Shown: piece after piece, positions 14,216 to 20,909 of the stretch
Layout of the letters: the number at the start of each line of letters is the position of its first letter
How positions within the stretch are numbered: the first letter of the stretch is position 1
From: a virus
DNA length: 20,909 bases
IMG/VR virus record: IMGVR_UViG_3300042867_000552
Coordinates: 1-20,909 of that record
Reading direction: 5' to 3' (one strand)
The notes under the pieces: generated by a model
The model's database searches: none
What the model was told of the DNA's origin: nothing
What the model saw: only the letters and a program-made list of their open reading frames with translations
Position numbers and translations under genes: made by a program

Positions 14216-15736
14216 ATGGCTTTTGGAACAGCTTCAAATAATGCGGTAGCAGCACCTGGCGGTCTTAATGGCTCCCTCTTATCGCTCTTTGACGCAAGTT
14301 ATACAACAGGCTTATTAGTGCCTCACTACTTGCGTACACTTAAAAACAAATTCGGAGACAACGGTCTTTCTGACTTCCAACTTTTGATGGGATTAGGAAT
14401 GAAGCGTGGTGTTCAGAACATCACAGGATGGCACTGGGAGAAGGGTCTTTATGACGCTCCAGTTATTTCTACTGGTGCTGTAGCAACACCAGCGGCAGGT
14501 GCTACGATTCAAATCACTTCTGACACTGTTGCAGGTGGTGGTCAAGTTCCTACTGTTGCTTCTACAAACCCACTTACTTTCTTGGGTAACAACGCAGGAG
14601 CGACTGTGGCTAACGGACAGGCTTACCTTGAGCAACCTTCTGCATTTACATATGCAAAAGTTGGTCAGATTTTGATGAACACTAGCAACGCTAATCTTCC
14701 TCAATACTTGGTTACAGCGGTTAACAACTCAACTAACGTAGTTGACTTGAAGCCAGTTTTAGCGGTTACTGCTGAGGCTGTTGTTGCAGGTGACATCTTC
14801 GTTGTAGTTGGTTCTGCATGGGACGAAGGAACAGACCAACCAATGTCTTCTCAATCTTTCTGGACTAAGTACAACTGGAAGACTCAAATCTTCAAAGAAA
14901 CTTACCAACTTTCTGGTACTCAAAAAACTAACGCCCCACAGTGGATGGAAGTTGAGTACGGAGATGGCAAGACTAAGAAAATGAACGGATTCTTCTACGA
15001 AGGTCAAGATGAGGCTGAATATCGTTTGATTAAGCAAATCGCTTTGTCAATGATTTTTGGCACTTCTTCTACCAACACAGGTGTTCCTCAAACATTCTCT
15101 GGTCTTGATAACGAGATTGCTTCTCGTGGATATTCTCACTCAGCAGGTGCAGGTTTTGATGTTTCTGACTTGCGTACCGTTGCTAACGTAATGAGCCGTA
15201 GATATTCAAGTAACTTGTTCTTGGCTTGGTTGACTAATGAGTTGTATAGCAAGTTGAATACTAGCTTAAACAACATGACTAGTAACAACTACCAAAACGC
15301 TAACTTGGTTAACGCTACTACTCAGAACATGGCTGACGTATTCTTCGGTGGTAACATGGAGCAGACTGAGACTTTGTTCTCTACCTTCTCTTGGCAGGCA
15401 TTAAATGTTGACGGATACAACTTCGCTTTGAAACAAGCTCGTTTCATGCAAGATCCTGCAACTACTGCTGCTAACTATGGTGCTACTGCTCCTCTTCGTA
15501 ACCGTGGATGGATCATCCCATTGAACAAAGTTCAAGACGCTGAAGGGGTTCTTCGTAACCGTATCGAGTTAGTTTACAAGGAGATGGACGGATATAGCCG
15601 CTTCATGGAAATCACAGACGATGGACGTGCTTCTGCTCGTAAAATCGGACCAAGTGACGTTGCTCGTCTATACTTGTCATCTGACCTTGGATTTGACTTC
15701 TTCACATTGGAGCAATTCACTCGTATCGTAGCCTAA
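14216..15736 (+). CDS. Major capsid protein
   Basis: Probably the main shell protein. The 506-residue protein follows the scaffold-like gene and its codons differ from its neighbours: arginine is almost always CGT or CGC here (about 16 CGY to one AGA by my reading) while the early genes mainly use AGA, and AAC, GGT and TTG are favoured. This marks very high expression. No cysteine is visible. Residues 1-80 look helical (N-arm and early domain), 82-205 are a beta-rich Ala/Thr/Val-rich insertion, perhaps a surface domain, and the rest resembles HK97-fold segments (YRLIKQIALSMIFG; GRASARKIGPSDVARLYLSSDL). The leader is AT-rich (TTTTTTTATTAATTAATAC). The fold cannot be verified by eye, but role is well supported by place and codon bias. 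Confidence 0.82.
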   Translation: MAFGTASNNAVAAPGGLNGSLLSLFDASYTTGLLVPHYLRTLKNKFGDNGLSDFQLLMGLGMKRGVQNITGWHWEKGLYDAPVISTGAVATPAAGATIQITSDTVAGGGQVPTVASTNPLTFLGNNAGATVANGQAYLEQPSAFTYAKVGQILMNTSNANLPQYLVTAVNNSTNVVDLKPVLAVTAEAVVAGDIFVVVGSAWDEGTDQPMSSQSFWTKYNWKTQIFKETYQLSGTQKTNAPQWMEVEYGDGKTKKMNGFFYEGQDEAEYRLIKQIALSMIFGTSSTNTGVPQTFSGLDNEIASRGYSHSAGAGFDVSDLRTVANVMSRRYSSNLFLAWLTNELYSKLNTSLNNMTSNNYQNANLVNATTQNMADVFFGGNMEQTETLFSTFSWQALNVDGYNFALKQARFMQDPATTAANYGATAPLRNRGWIIPLNKVQDAEGVLRNRIELVYKEMDGYSRFMEITDDGRASARKIGPSDVARLYLSSDLGFDFFTLEQFTRIVA

Positions 15737-15764
15737 CCTTAGGTTATCTTATACTGTAATAAAA

Positions 15765-15786
15765 GGGGGAGGGGAAACTCTCCCCC
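15765..15786 (+). terminator. GC-rich hairpin after the capsid gene
   Basis: GGGGGAG (15765-15771) pairs with CTCCCCC (15780-15786) around the loop GGGGAAACT-like bases (15772-15779). No T run follows on the plus strand, so it may stabilise the 3' end of the capsid mRNA or slow transcription rather than be a classic terminator. On the minus strand the stem is followed by TTTTATTA, so it could stop antisense transcription. Confidence 0.5.
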
Positions 15787-15835
15787 CTAATTACAAAAAC
15801 ACACACAAAATAAAAACAATAATAAATTTACAACT
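15787..15835 (+). promoter_or_regulatory. A/C-rich unstructured leader
   Basis: The 49 bases after the capsid hairpin are almost only A, C and T (acaaaaacacacacaaaat is typical) and lead to the ATG at 15836. No TAnnTTTG promoter is seen, so the gene is probably read through from the capsid transcript, with the leader acting in translation. Confidence 0.35.
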
Positions 15836-16702
15836 ATGCTATTTCAAGATGGCCAAAAATTCATTTTAGATCAAGAGGATATTGACGAGTTGACCTCGGT
15901 TTTTCCTGAGTACATGACTAAGAAAAAAGCTGTTCGTATTACTTACAACGCTAATGTTGTGCAAAAGATTGAAACAAACAATCCTGCCGCACCTTTTGTA
16001 TTTTCGAAACCTACTTTCAGTATAAATCTTTCTAACACTTGGATAGACTATAACACAGGTGAGCAAAGAGAAATTCGTTTCTCATACCTTCCTGCAAGGT
16101 ATCGTTCTGACGGCTCTTCTTACTTTGAGGACAATCACATTATTGTAGACCACTCTTTTGTATTTAAGCCAGGGGAAGACATGGAACTACTTTGGTTCTG
16201 TTACAACTTCAGCAAGTTGTTTAAAAACTCAAAGATTGGCCAAACATCATCTCCTTTCCAATTTATCATCCAACATAAACTTGTTGAGCAGAAGACTAGC
16301 ACAACTATGTCAGAGGCAAAGACTAAGGTTGCTTTAGGCGAATTGCCAAGTGATAAGTTGATTGCTTTTGCTAAGACATTTATGGTTGTTGATGAGGATG
16401 ATACTCAAGATGTTATCTTGGCAAAAATCTTCAGCACTATGGACACAAATGCTGAGTTTAAGAAGTTTTTGATTTCCAAGTTTGACAAAGACGCTGTAGA
16501 TGAGGATGTTGTTTCTCTCGTAGAAAAAGCAATCTCAACAGGTTTGTTGAAGTCTAACGAGGATGGAGACCAGGTACTTATGGTGCTTAACGGCAAAGAA
16601 ACCATGGTTGCTGACATCCCGTTTGACGCAAAAGGACTTCTAATCGCCTACGTTTCTAAGGAGAAAAAGCTATACGCTCAGTTGAAGAAGGCTTTGTCTT
16701 AA
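15836..16702 (+). CDS. Unknown virion-module protein (288 residues)
   Basis: Not recognised. The first 130 residues look beta-rich (AVRITYNANVVQKIET; TFSINLSNTWIDY; REIRFSYLPARY) and then an aromatic stretch MELLWFCYNFSKLFKNS (residues 117-133). Residues 150-280 are helical and acidic, with repeated turns of the type 'hydrophobic-FxKxF...DED' (SDKLIAFAKTFMVVDEDD; AEFKKFLISKFDKDAVDEDVV). No membrane segment or enzyme motif is evident. It is directly behind the capsid gene and ahead of a terminator, so a capsid decoration, minor capsid or internal protein is likely. Its codon use includes CGT and AAC but is less extreme than the capsid gene. Confidence 0.65.
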   Translation: MLFQDGQKFILDQEDIDELTSVFPEYMTKKKAVRITYNANVVQKIETNNPAAPFVFSKPTFSINLSNTWIDYNTGEQREIRFSYLPARYRSDGSSYFEDNHIIVDHSFVFKPGEDMELLWFCYNFSKLFKNSKIGQTSSPFQFIIQHKLVEQKTSTTMSEAKTKVALGELPSDKLIAFAKTFMVVDEDDTQDVILAKIFSTMDTNAEFKKFLISKFDKDAVDEDVVSLVEKAISTGLLKSNEDGDQVLMVLNGKETMVADIPFDAKGLLIAYVSKEKKLYAQLKKALS

Positions 16703-16726
16703 ACAAAAGATACAAATAATCTGAAA

Positions 16727-16754
16727 TGGGGTACTTTTGTACCCTATTTTTTTT
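16727..16754 (+). terminator. Strong intrinsic terminator
   Basis: TGGGGTAC (16727-16734), loop TTTT, GTACCCTA (16739-16746) pair over eight positions including one G-T, followed by eight T residues (16747-16754). This ends the capsid-side transcript 25 bases after the 288-residue gene's stop. Its last T is the first base of the next promoter element. Confidence 0.92.
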
Positions 16755-16761
16755 ATCTTTG
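16754..16761 (+). promoter_or_regulatory. Promoter -7 element for the cysteine-rich virion gene
   Basis: TATCTTTG matches TAnnTTTG exactly and ends 18 bases before the ATG at 16780. A TTG in the terminator loop (16737-16739) is only 14 bases upstream, shorter than normal, so a full -33 element is missing. The same element sequence occurs in the replication promoter at 4501-4508. The leader is A-rich (ATTAAAAGAAA). Confidence 0.6.
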
Positions 16762-16779
16762 TGTATAAATTAAAAGAAA

Positions 16780-18039
16780 ATGCCTACTACTCTAAGTTTT
16801 AACGTATCCACAAAAAAATACCAAGGAACAGCTACTCCATCAGCAACTGTTTACGCAAAGTTGACTGACCCGTCAGGTAATCTAATTTTGAATAAGAGTA
16901 CCGCTGGTAATGCTTTTATTACAGCTTCGACTACTTCCGCTTTGTACAACCTGCCCTTAGACACCTCGTCTAATGTTTTACAAGGCACATACACATTTGA
17001 GTATGGTGCAGTCGCAGGAATGGGTGTTGGAACTACCACTACAGTTTTGTACACTTACTCGGGTGTTAATATTGCTTGCCAAGAATTCAACGTAACTAAT
17101 GATTGCAACTTTTATCCTAACGGACAAATTACTGCAACAGATTCTACGAGTTACGGACTTTGGACAGTTTCGAGTAAGAGTATTCGTTTATACTTTCCTA
17201 TCGGACTTACTCCTGCTCCTGTCGTTCCATACTACGAAACAACAACAGCATCAACCCTTGTGGTTAACACATTGGCTACAGGAATGTGGACAGCGATATT
17301 AACAGCAAATTTAACAATCACTCAAGTTGATGGTTTAACAGTAGTTGCTGTTCTAACAAAAACATTAAATCATAACGTAGCGTGTAATTCTCAATTATGT
17401 AGTGTTAACTCTGCACTTGACCAAATTACTGCGGCATATGCAGCTGACGTGGCTTGTGGATCTACAACTCCTCGTTACGCTCAAGAATTAACTTTAGCCA
17501 ATGCTTACTACACCCAATACCAAATTGAAAGATCTTGCGGAGACACTCTTGCGGCAGATAGGTATGCTGATAAAATCACTTCGCTTCTTGGCGAGTCGAG
17601 TTCTTCTTGCGGTAGTTCTTGCGGTTGTAGTGACTCTAGTTGCTCTTGCGATACTTCTTGTGGTTGTAGTGGAGAAAACATTACACCTGAGTGGGTTAAC
17701 AACACGTCAAGCGAGTCGGGATATAAATCATATGTAGCCTTAATGTCTCAAACAGGAACTGCTGCACCTACTGCTGTTGAGTTAGAAAATAGTTTAGGAA
17801 ATATTGTTTGGACTCGCTCTAGCGCAGGTATATACAACGGAACATTATCTGGAGCTTTCCCAATTACAAAAACATTTGCTCTCTCTATTCAAGCAGGTGG
17901 GTACGATACAGACGTATTGAATGGTGGCGGTGGAGATATTTATAATTTAGTTAGATTAAATGATAATGTTTTAGTTTTATCTACAACGGGAGATACTATT
18001 TTAAATTACTCTCCAATAGAAATCAGAGTTTATAACTAA
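16780..18039 (+). CDS. Beta-rich virion protein with a CxC cysteine cluster (candidate head fibre or decoration)
   Basis: A 419-residue, Thr/Ser/Gly/Val-rich protein. Residues 1-100 and 120-200 look like beta-sandwich (Ig-like) domains with alternating hydrophobics (TATPSATVYAKLTDPSGN; WTAILTANLTITQVDG). Residues 200-270 are a helical, Cys-containing section (C202, C207, C226, C253). Residues 277-296 hold seven cysteines (277, 281, 283, 288, 290, 294, 296) in Ser/Gly-rich CxC units, like a metal-binding or disulfide knot. Residues 300-419 are again beta-rich (EIRVYN end). It has its own promoter-like element behind a strong terminator. No signal peptide is seen. I infer a surface fibre or decoration protein; the cluster may bind a metal. 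The function is not shown. Confidence 0.6.
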   Translation: MPTTLSFNVSTKKYQGTATPSATVYAKLTDPSGNLILNKSTAGNAFITASTTSALYNLPLDTSSNVLQGTYTFEYGAVAGMGVGTTTTVLYTYSGVNIACQEFNVTNDCNFYPNGQITATDSTSYGLWTVSSKSIRLYFPIGLTPAPVVPYYETTTASTLVVNTLATGMWTAILTANLTITQVDGLTVVAVLTKTLNHNVACNSQLCSVNSALDQITAAYAADVACGSTTPRYAQELTLANAYYTQYQIERSCGDTLAADRYADKITSLLGESSSSCGSSCGCSDSSCSCDTSCGCSGENITPEWVNNTSSESGYKSYVALMSQTGTAAPTAVELENSLGNIVWTRSSAGIYNGTLSGAFPITKTFALSIQAGGYDTDVLNGGGGDIYNLVRLNDNVLVLSTTGDTILNYSPIEIRVYN

Positions 18040-18048
18040 TAGAAGATT

Positions 18049-18798
18049 ATGAATCTTAACGACATACTAAATCAGGTTTACAACAAGATAGGTAAGGATG
18101 CTTATGGCAACCTTATTACCCCCGATATTTATAACGAGGCTATTGAGTATGTCAACATAGATAAGATTAACGACTTCTTAGAGGTGTACGAAGAGAACCA
18201 AGAGATTACCGACAACCTTCGTCCTTTCATAGTTACGCTTGGGGATAACGGAATTACTCCATTACCCCTCGATTCTTACGGATACGGCATTCTTCCCTCT
18301 GATTATTTAAGGTATGGAAGGGCGAGTCGTTATGACTACGAGAACACTTCTACCGGATCTAATCAAATCTATCGTCACGTTGAGATGTTGTCGAACAAGG
18401 ATTTTTCTTACAGGCTTTCCACATCTCTATTCTCTCCGAGTTTAGCGAGACCTGTGGCGACAATTCAAAACCAAAAGATTTTAGTTAGACCACAAGGCAT
18501 ACCAACAATTAATTTAACCTACGTTAGATTTCCAAACCAACCTGTGTTTGACTACGATATTATTACAGCATCGGGGATGCCATACTACTTAGCCCCAGGA
18601 ACTACTCATAGCAACTCTGCAACTCTAACTTGTAATCCAAACTTTGTCCCTGGAGACCCAAGTATAAGTGTTGAGTTTGAGTACACAGACGATGTGTTGA
18701 ACGACATTATAAACGAGTTGACTAAATACTTCATGATTAACTTAAAGGATCTTAACTCACTTGCAGTTATAGACATTGAAAAAGGATTAACGCCATGA
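18049..18798 (+). CDS. Connector/ring protein candidate 1
   Basis: Probably part of the head-to-tail connector. The 249-residue protein starts with helices (NLNDILNQVYNKIGKDAYG; AIEYVNIDKINDFLEVYEEN) followed by beta-rich stretches. A phrase ILPSDYLRYGRASRYDY (residues 81-97) resembles LPADYMRYSKIALNY in the protein encoded at 19388-20134, suggesting related ring proteins. Similar 'LPxDY' phrases occur in the ring proteins of crAss-like phages, as I recall. Its TGA overlaps the next ATG as ATGA, so it is coupled to the second ring candidate. Exact role cannot be settled by eye. Confidence 0.6.
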   Translation: MNLNDILNQVYNKIGKDAYGNLITPDIYNEAIEYVNIDKINDFLEVYEENQEITDNLRPFIVTLGDNGITPLPLDSYGYGILPSDYLRYGRASRYDYENTSTGSNQIYRHVEMLSNKDFSYRLSTSLFSPSLARPVATIQNQKILVRPQGIPTINLTYVRFPNQPVFDYDIITASGMPYYLAPGTTHSNSATLTCNPNFVPGDPSISVEFEYTDDVLNDIINELTKYFMINLKDLNSLAVIDIEKGLTP

Positions 18799-19388
18799 CG
18801 AAAAGACAACTTATAGAATTAATACAGGAGCGTCTTGCTTCGGGTGATGTGCCTAACGATATCTTAGGTCGCTACAAGTATAACACTATTGCTGCTCTTT
18901 TGGACATTGTGTTCCAAGAGGCTTCAACTGCCGACAATGAGTTGACTCAGAACATGGCGGTACCTTATGTTGTTAGTGTAACTTGTGCAAATGGTAAGTA
19001 CACAAGCACTTTACCAGTCTCTCCTATTGCAGGAAACAAGAGCGTGAAGTATGCTACAGACGATTGTTGCAACAACTACTTTGCTCGTCAGACTGAGGAC
19101 CAAAATATTTTCTTGGGAACAATCAAGAGAATGGCAAAGGCTGAGTTTTATGTTCGTGGTAAGCAGGTGAATTGGACAGCGCAGCCCCTAAGTGATAGTA
19201 TTACTTTTTATATTATCCCTTCTTTTCTAGACTCGGCAGAAGATGACGAGGTTGTTATGCCAACAACTGTAGGTCCTATCTTTGCAAGAATAATTGAGTT
19301 GATTAAGTCTACAGACGTAAGACCACAAGAAGTTATTAACAATACGGTTCAGGACAATGTCCCTCGCCCTACTAATTACTCCTCATAA
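18795..19388 (+). CDS. Connector/adaptor protein candidate 2
   Basis: A 197-residue protein with an N-terminal helical part (TKRQLIELIQERLASGDVP; YNTIAALLDIVFQEAS) and a beta-rich middle. There is a Cys pair DDCCNNYFAR (residues 92-101). It is embedded between the two LPxDY proteins with ATGA and TAATG overlaps. Gene order (capsid, fibre, three small proteins, tail hub) suggests a head completion or tail adaptor. I recognise no family. The name is by position. Confidence 0.55.
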   Translation: MTKRQLIELIQERLASGDVPNDILGRYKYNTIAALLDIVFQEASTADNELTQNMAVPYVVSVTCANGKYTSTLPVSPIAGNKSVKYATDDCCNNYFARQTEDQNIFLGTIKRMAKAEFYVRGKQVNWTAQPLSDSITFYIIPSFLDSAEDDEVVMPTTVGPIFARIIELIKSTDVRPQEVINNTVQDNVPRPTNYSS

Positions 19389-20134
19389 TGGAAGGAACTC
19401 CAATTAAAAATATTGAATACGTTGTTCAGTCATCTTTAAATAGGGTGAAGGGACAGACCGCTGAAATCCCTCGTGTGGAGCAAATTGCTATAGAGTGGAT
19501 GACAGAGGTGGTGAGAGGGACAACCCCTTTTCCTTGCATGAAGGTTGCTCACTTAAAGGTTAATAGTTTAATGCAAGCGGCCTTGCCTGCTGACTACATG
19601 AGATACTCAAAGATTGCCCTCAACTACGGAGGTCGATTAATCACCTTGGGTTTGGATGTGAACATGAACATCCCAACTACTATGCAAGCCACAAATTTTG
19701 AACAAGTAAATAACGATGAGGCATCTACTAACCAAGGCGTTTTCTTTATTAACCACACTTGGAGGGGAACTTATTACCCTGCTCTATTCGCATTGGGAGG
19801 TGGCTTTAATCAGGCTTATTATAGAATTGACCCTACTAATACTTTCATACAGTTAAGCAATGGAGTAGATGGCAGCGATGTTGTTTTGGAATATTTAAGC
19901 ACAGGGATAGACGTAAATTCTCAAACCCTTGTTCCCCCATACTACTTAGAGCCGATGAGGAACTATATCATTTGGCAACTTGCTGAATTTGAACCTCAAA
20001 AATATCCTGTTAATCCTCAAAATAGAGAAAGAATTTATACCGAGTCTATGGCTGAAGCCGCAATGGCCCAAGGTAATACAATTGATGAGATTTTGGACGC
20101 ATACTATTCTGCTCCTGGACTAAAACTACGATAA
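19388..20134 (+). CDS. Connector/ring protein candidate 3
   Basis: A 248-residue protein with an N-terminal helical region (IEYVVQSSLNRVKGQTAEIPRV; QIAIEWMTEVVRG) and the phrase ALPADYMRYSKIALNYGGRLITLGLDVNMN, split here as ALPADYMRYSKIALNY (residues 65-80) and GGRLITLGLD (81-90). I associate these phrases with ring/tail-stabilising proteins of crAss-like podoviruses. The rest is beta-rich with an end of helices (YIIWQLAEFEPQKYP; ESMAEAAMAQGNTIDEILDAYY). It starts on the last base of the previous stop (TAATG) and precedes the tail hub gene by three bases. Probably a head-tail connector ring. Confidence 0.6.
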   Translation: MEGTPIKNIEYVVQSSLNRVKGQTAEIPRVEQIAIEWMTEVVRGTTPFPCMKVAHLKVNSLMQAALPADYMRYSKIALNYGGRLITLGLDVNMNIPTTMQATNFEQVNNDEASTNQGVFFINHTWRGTYYPALFALGGGFNQAYYRIDPTNTFIQLSNGVDGSDVVLEYLSTGIDVNSQTLVPPYYLEPMRNYIIWQLAEFEPQKYPVNPQNRERIYTESMAEAAMAQGNTIDEILDAYYSAPGLKLR

Positions 20135-20137
20135 GAT

Positions 20138-20909
20138 ATGTACCAACAAGGTGTCTTTTTTTACGGAGGTATGAATACTGACGATGAGGATCGTCTTATT
20201 ACAAATGGTGACTATCGAAGTGCTACATTCTCTCGGAACTATGGGGTGAACGCTCCTTCCGAAGGTGCTTTGCAATCAATGACAGGCAACCTTTTACAAA
20301 ATAACACAAAACTACCAGGAGGTGTTAATATTTTGATAGGTGCTTGCGAAGATGTTGAGTATAAGGCATTAATTCTCTTTGTTTTCAATGACCTTGGTCA
20401 GCATACAATTTGGAGGTACACTGTTGAAGATGCACAATATGAATTGATTCTTCAAAATTCAATTTTGAATTTTAAAAAGACAAACCAAATATACCATGCC
20501 AATGTAGTCAACAACTTGCTGTATTGGACAGATAATTATTTTAATAGCTACACCGCTAATAATTTCAATCCTCCTCGTAAGATTAATATCCAAAAGGCAA
20601 TCCTTTACACTCAGTCAGCAGGAACAAACCCTGACGGATATTCAGAGATTACTTTCAATAATTTAGATTGGATTAAACACCCACCTCTATTTTCCCCGAC
20701 TTTTGTATACGACTCAGACACCACGGAAAACTCCAATAATTTAAAGAACAAATTATTTCAGTTTCGTTACCAGTATGTGTATGACGATAACGAAGAGTCG
20801 GCATGGTCTCCAATTTCAGAGATGACTTTGCCTACCGCATCCGAATACATTGGTCAGACAGTTAACATTAATCCGTATATTGACAACACTATTGAATTAC
20901 AGATAAGCA
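20138..20909 (+). CDS. Tail hub/muzzle-like protein, 3' end beyond the right edge
   Basis: The 257 residues in view (open to the right end) start MYQQGVFFYGGMNTDDEDRL and contain phrases I associate with the large tail hub protein of crAss-like and related podoviruses: LLYWTDNYFN (residues 127-136), NPPRKINI (144-151), FQFRYQYVYDDNEESAW (207-223) and SPIS (224-227). These are beta-propeller-like or repeated beta segments that form the tail nozzle ('muzzle', tail stabilisation protein). The start is three bases after the previous stop and the order (rings, then hub) fits. It has many Asn, Tyr and Thr. No signal peptide. Family assignment is from memory of conserved phrases and is moderately firm. 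Confidence 0.7.
   Translation, partial: MYQQGVFFYGGMNTDDEDRLITNGDYRSATFSRNYGVNAPSEGALQSMTGNLLQNNTKLPGGVNILIGACEDVEYKALILFVFNDLGQHTIWRYTVEDAQYELILQNSILNFKKTNQIYHANVVNNLLYWTDNYFNSYTANNFNPPRKINIQKAILYTQSAGTNPDGYSEITFNNLDWIKHPPLFSPTFVYDSDTTENSNNLKNKLFQFRYQYVYDDNEESAWSPISEMTLPTASEYIGQTVNINPYIDNTIELQIS

Noticed and set aside
14393-14704. Minus-strand frame of 103 codons inside the capsid gene
   Set aside because: It results from the strong codon bias of the capsid gene; it is Ser/Cys/Arg-rich without domain signs or a promoter.

Overview
The window is part of a tailed-phage genome that infects a member of the Bacteroidota. The genome type is shown by a large terminase, portal, scaffold-like and capsid-like genes in order on the plus strand, opposite a compact replication module on the minus strand. 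The host group is inferred from AT-rich DNA, promoters of the Bacteroidota sigma type (TTG, about 19-22 bases, TAnnTTTG), a DUF3127 OB-fold protein, and A-rich starts with almost no Shine-Dalgarno sequence. The last gene, cut by the right edge, carries the phrases NPPRKIN, FQFRYQYVYDD and SAWSPIS. I associate these with the tail hub ('muzzle'/tail stabilisation) proteins of crAss-like and related Bacteroidota podoviruses. A podovirus with a crAss-like tail is therefore my best guess, not a proven assignment.

Minus strand, 4730 to 1 (early/replication module). A small DUF7303-like gene (4515-4730) is followed by a clear promoter (4501-4530) and a roughly 100-base leader that can fold strongly. 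The operon then encodes a winged-helix replication initiator (3662-4396), a T7 gp4-like primase-helicase (1920-3665), an unknown protein (1526-1945), a stand-alone DnaA domain IV-like protein (1002-1511), an unknown small protein (758-994), a MazG-like small protein (535-771) and a C5-cytosine methyltransferase cut by the left edge (1-538). Several genes are joined by ATGA or similar overlaps, so they are probably co-transcribed and translationally coupled.

Divergent region 4731-4866. This AT-rich spacer has a plus-strand promoter and a candidate minus-strand -10-type element.

Plus strand, 4867 to 7660. An SSB-like DUF3127 protein is followed by a terminator immediately joined to a promoter-like element. 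Next come a small unknown gene, a calcineurin-like phosphoesterase, a possible 33-residue ORF ended by a hairpin, and a protein that looks like two GroES-like domains in tandem.

Plus strand, 7650 to 20909 (packaging and virion). The order is putative small terminase, large terminase, portal, scaffold-like protein, major capsid protein, an unknown virion-module protein, a beta-rich cysteine-cluster protein with its own terminator-promoter junction, three consecutive connector/ring candidates, and the partial tail hub protein. The major capsid gene has codon use unlike its neighbours, as expected for the most abundant product.

The most interesting points are: a DnaA DNA-binding domain without its ATPase; an SSB-type acidic tip (DEDIPF) on the helicase that echoes the SSB-like protein's own tip (DDLPF); the double GroES-like protein beside the capsid genes; AT-rich repeats inside the initiator gene that could be an origin; the structured leader of the replication operon; and the CxC-rich cluster in a virion protein. 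No tRNA, CRISPR, integrase or insertion sequence was seen.
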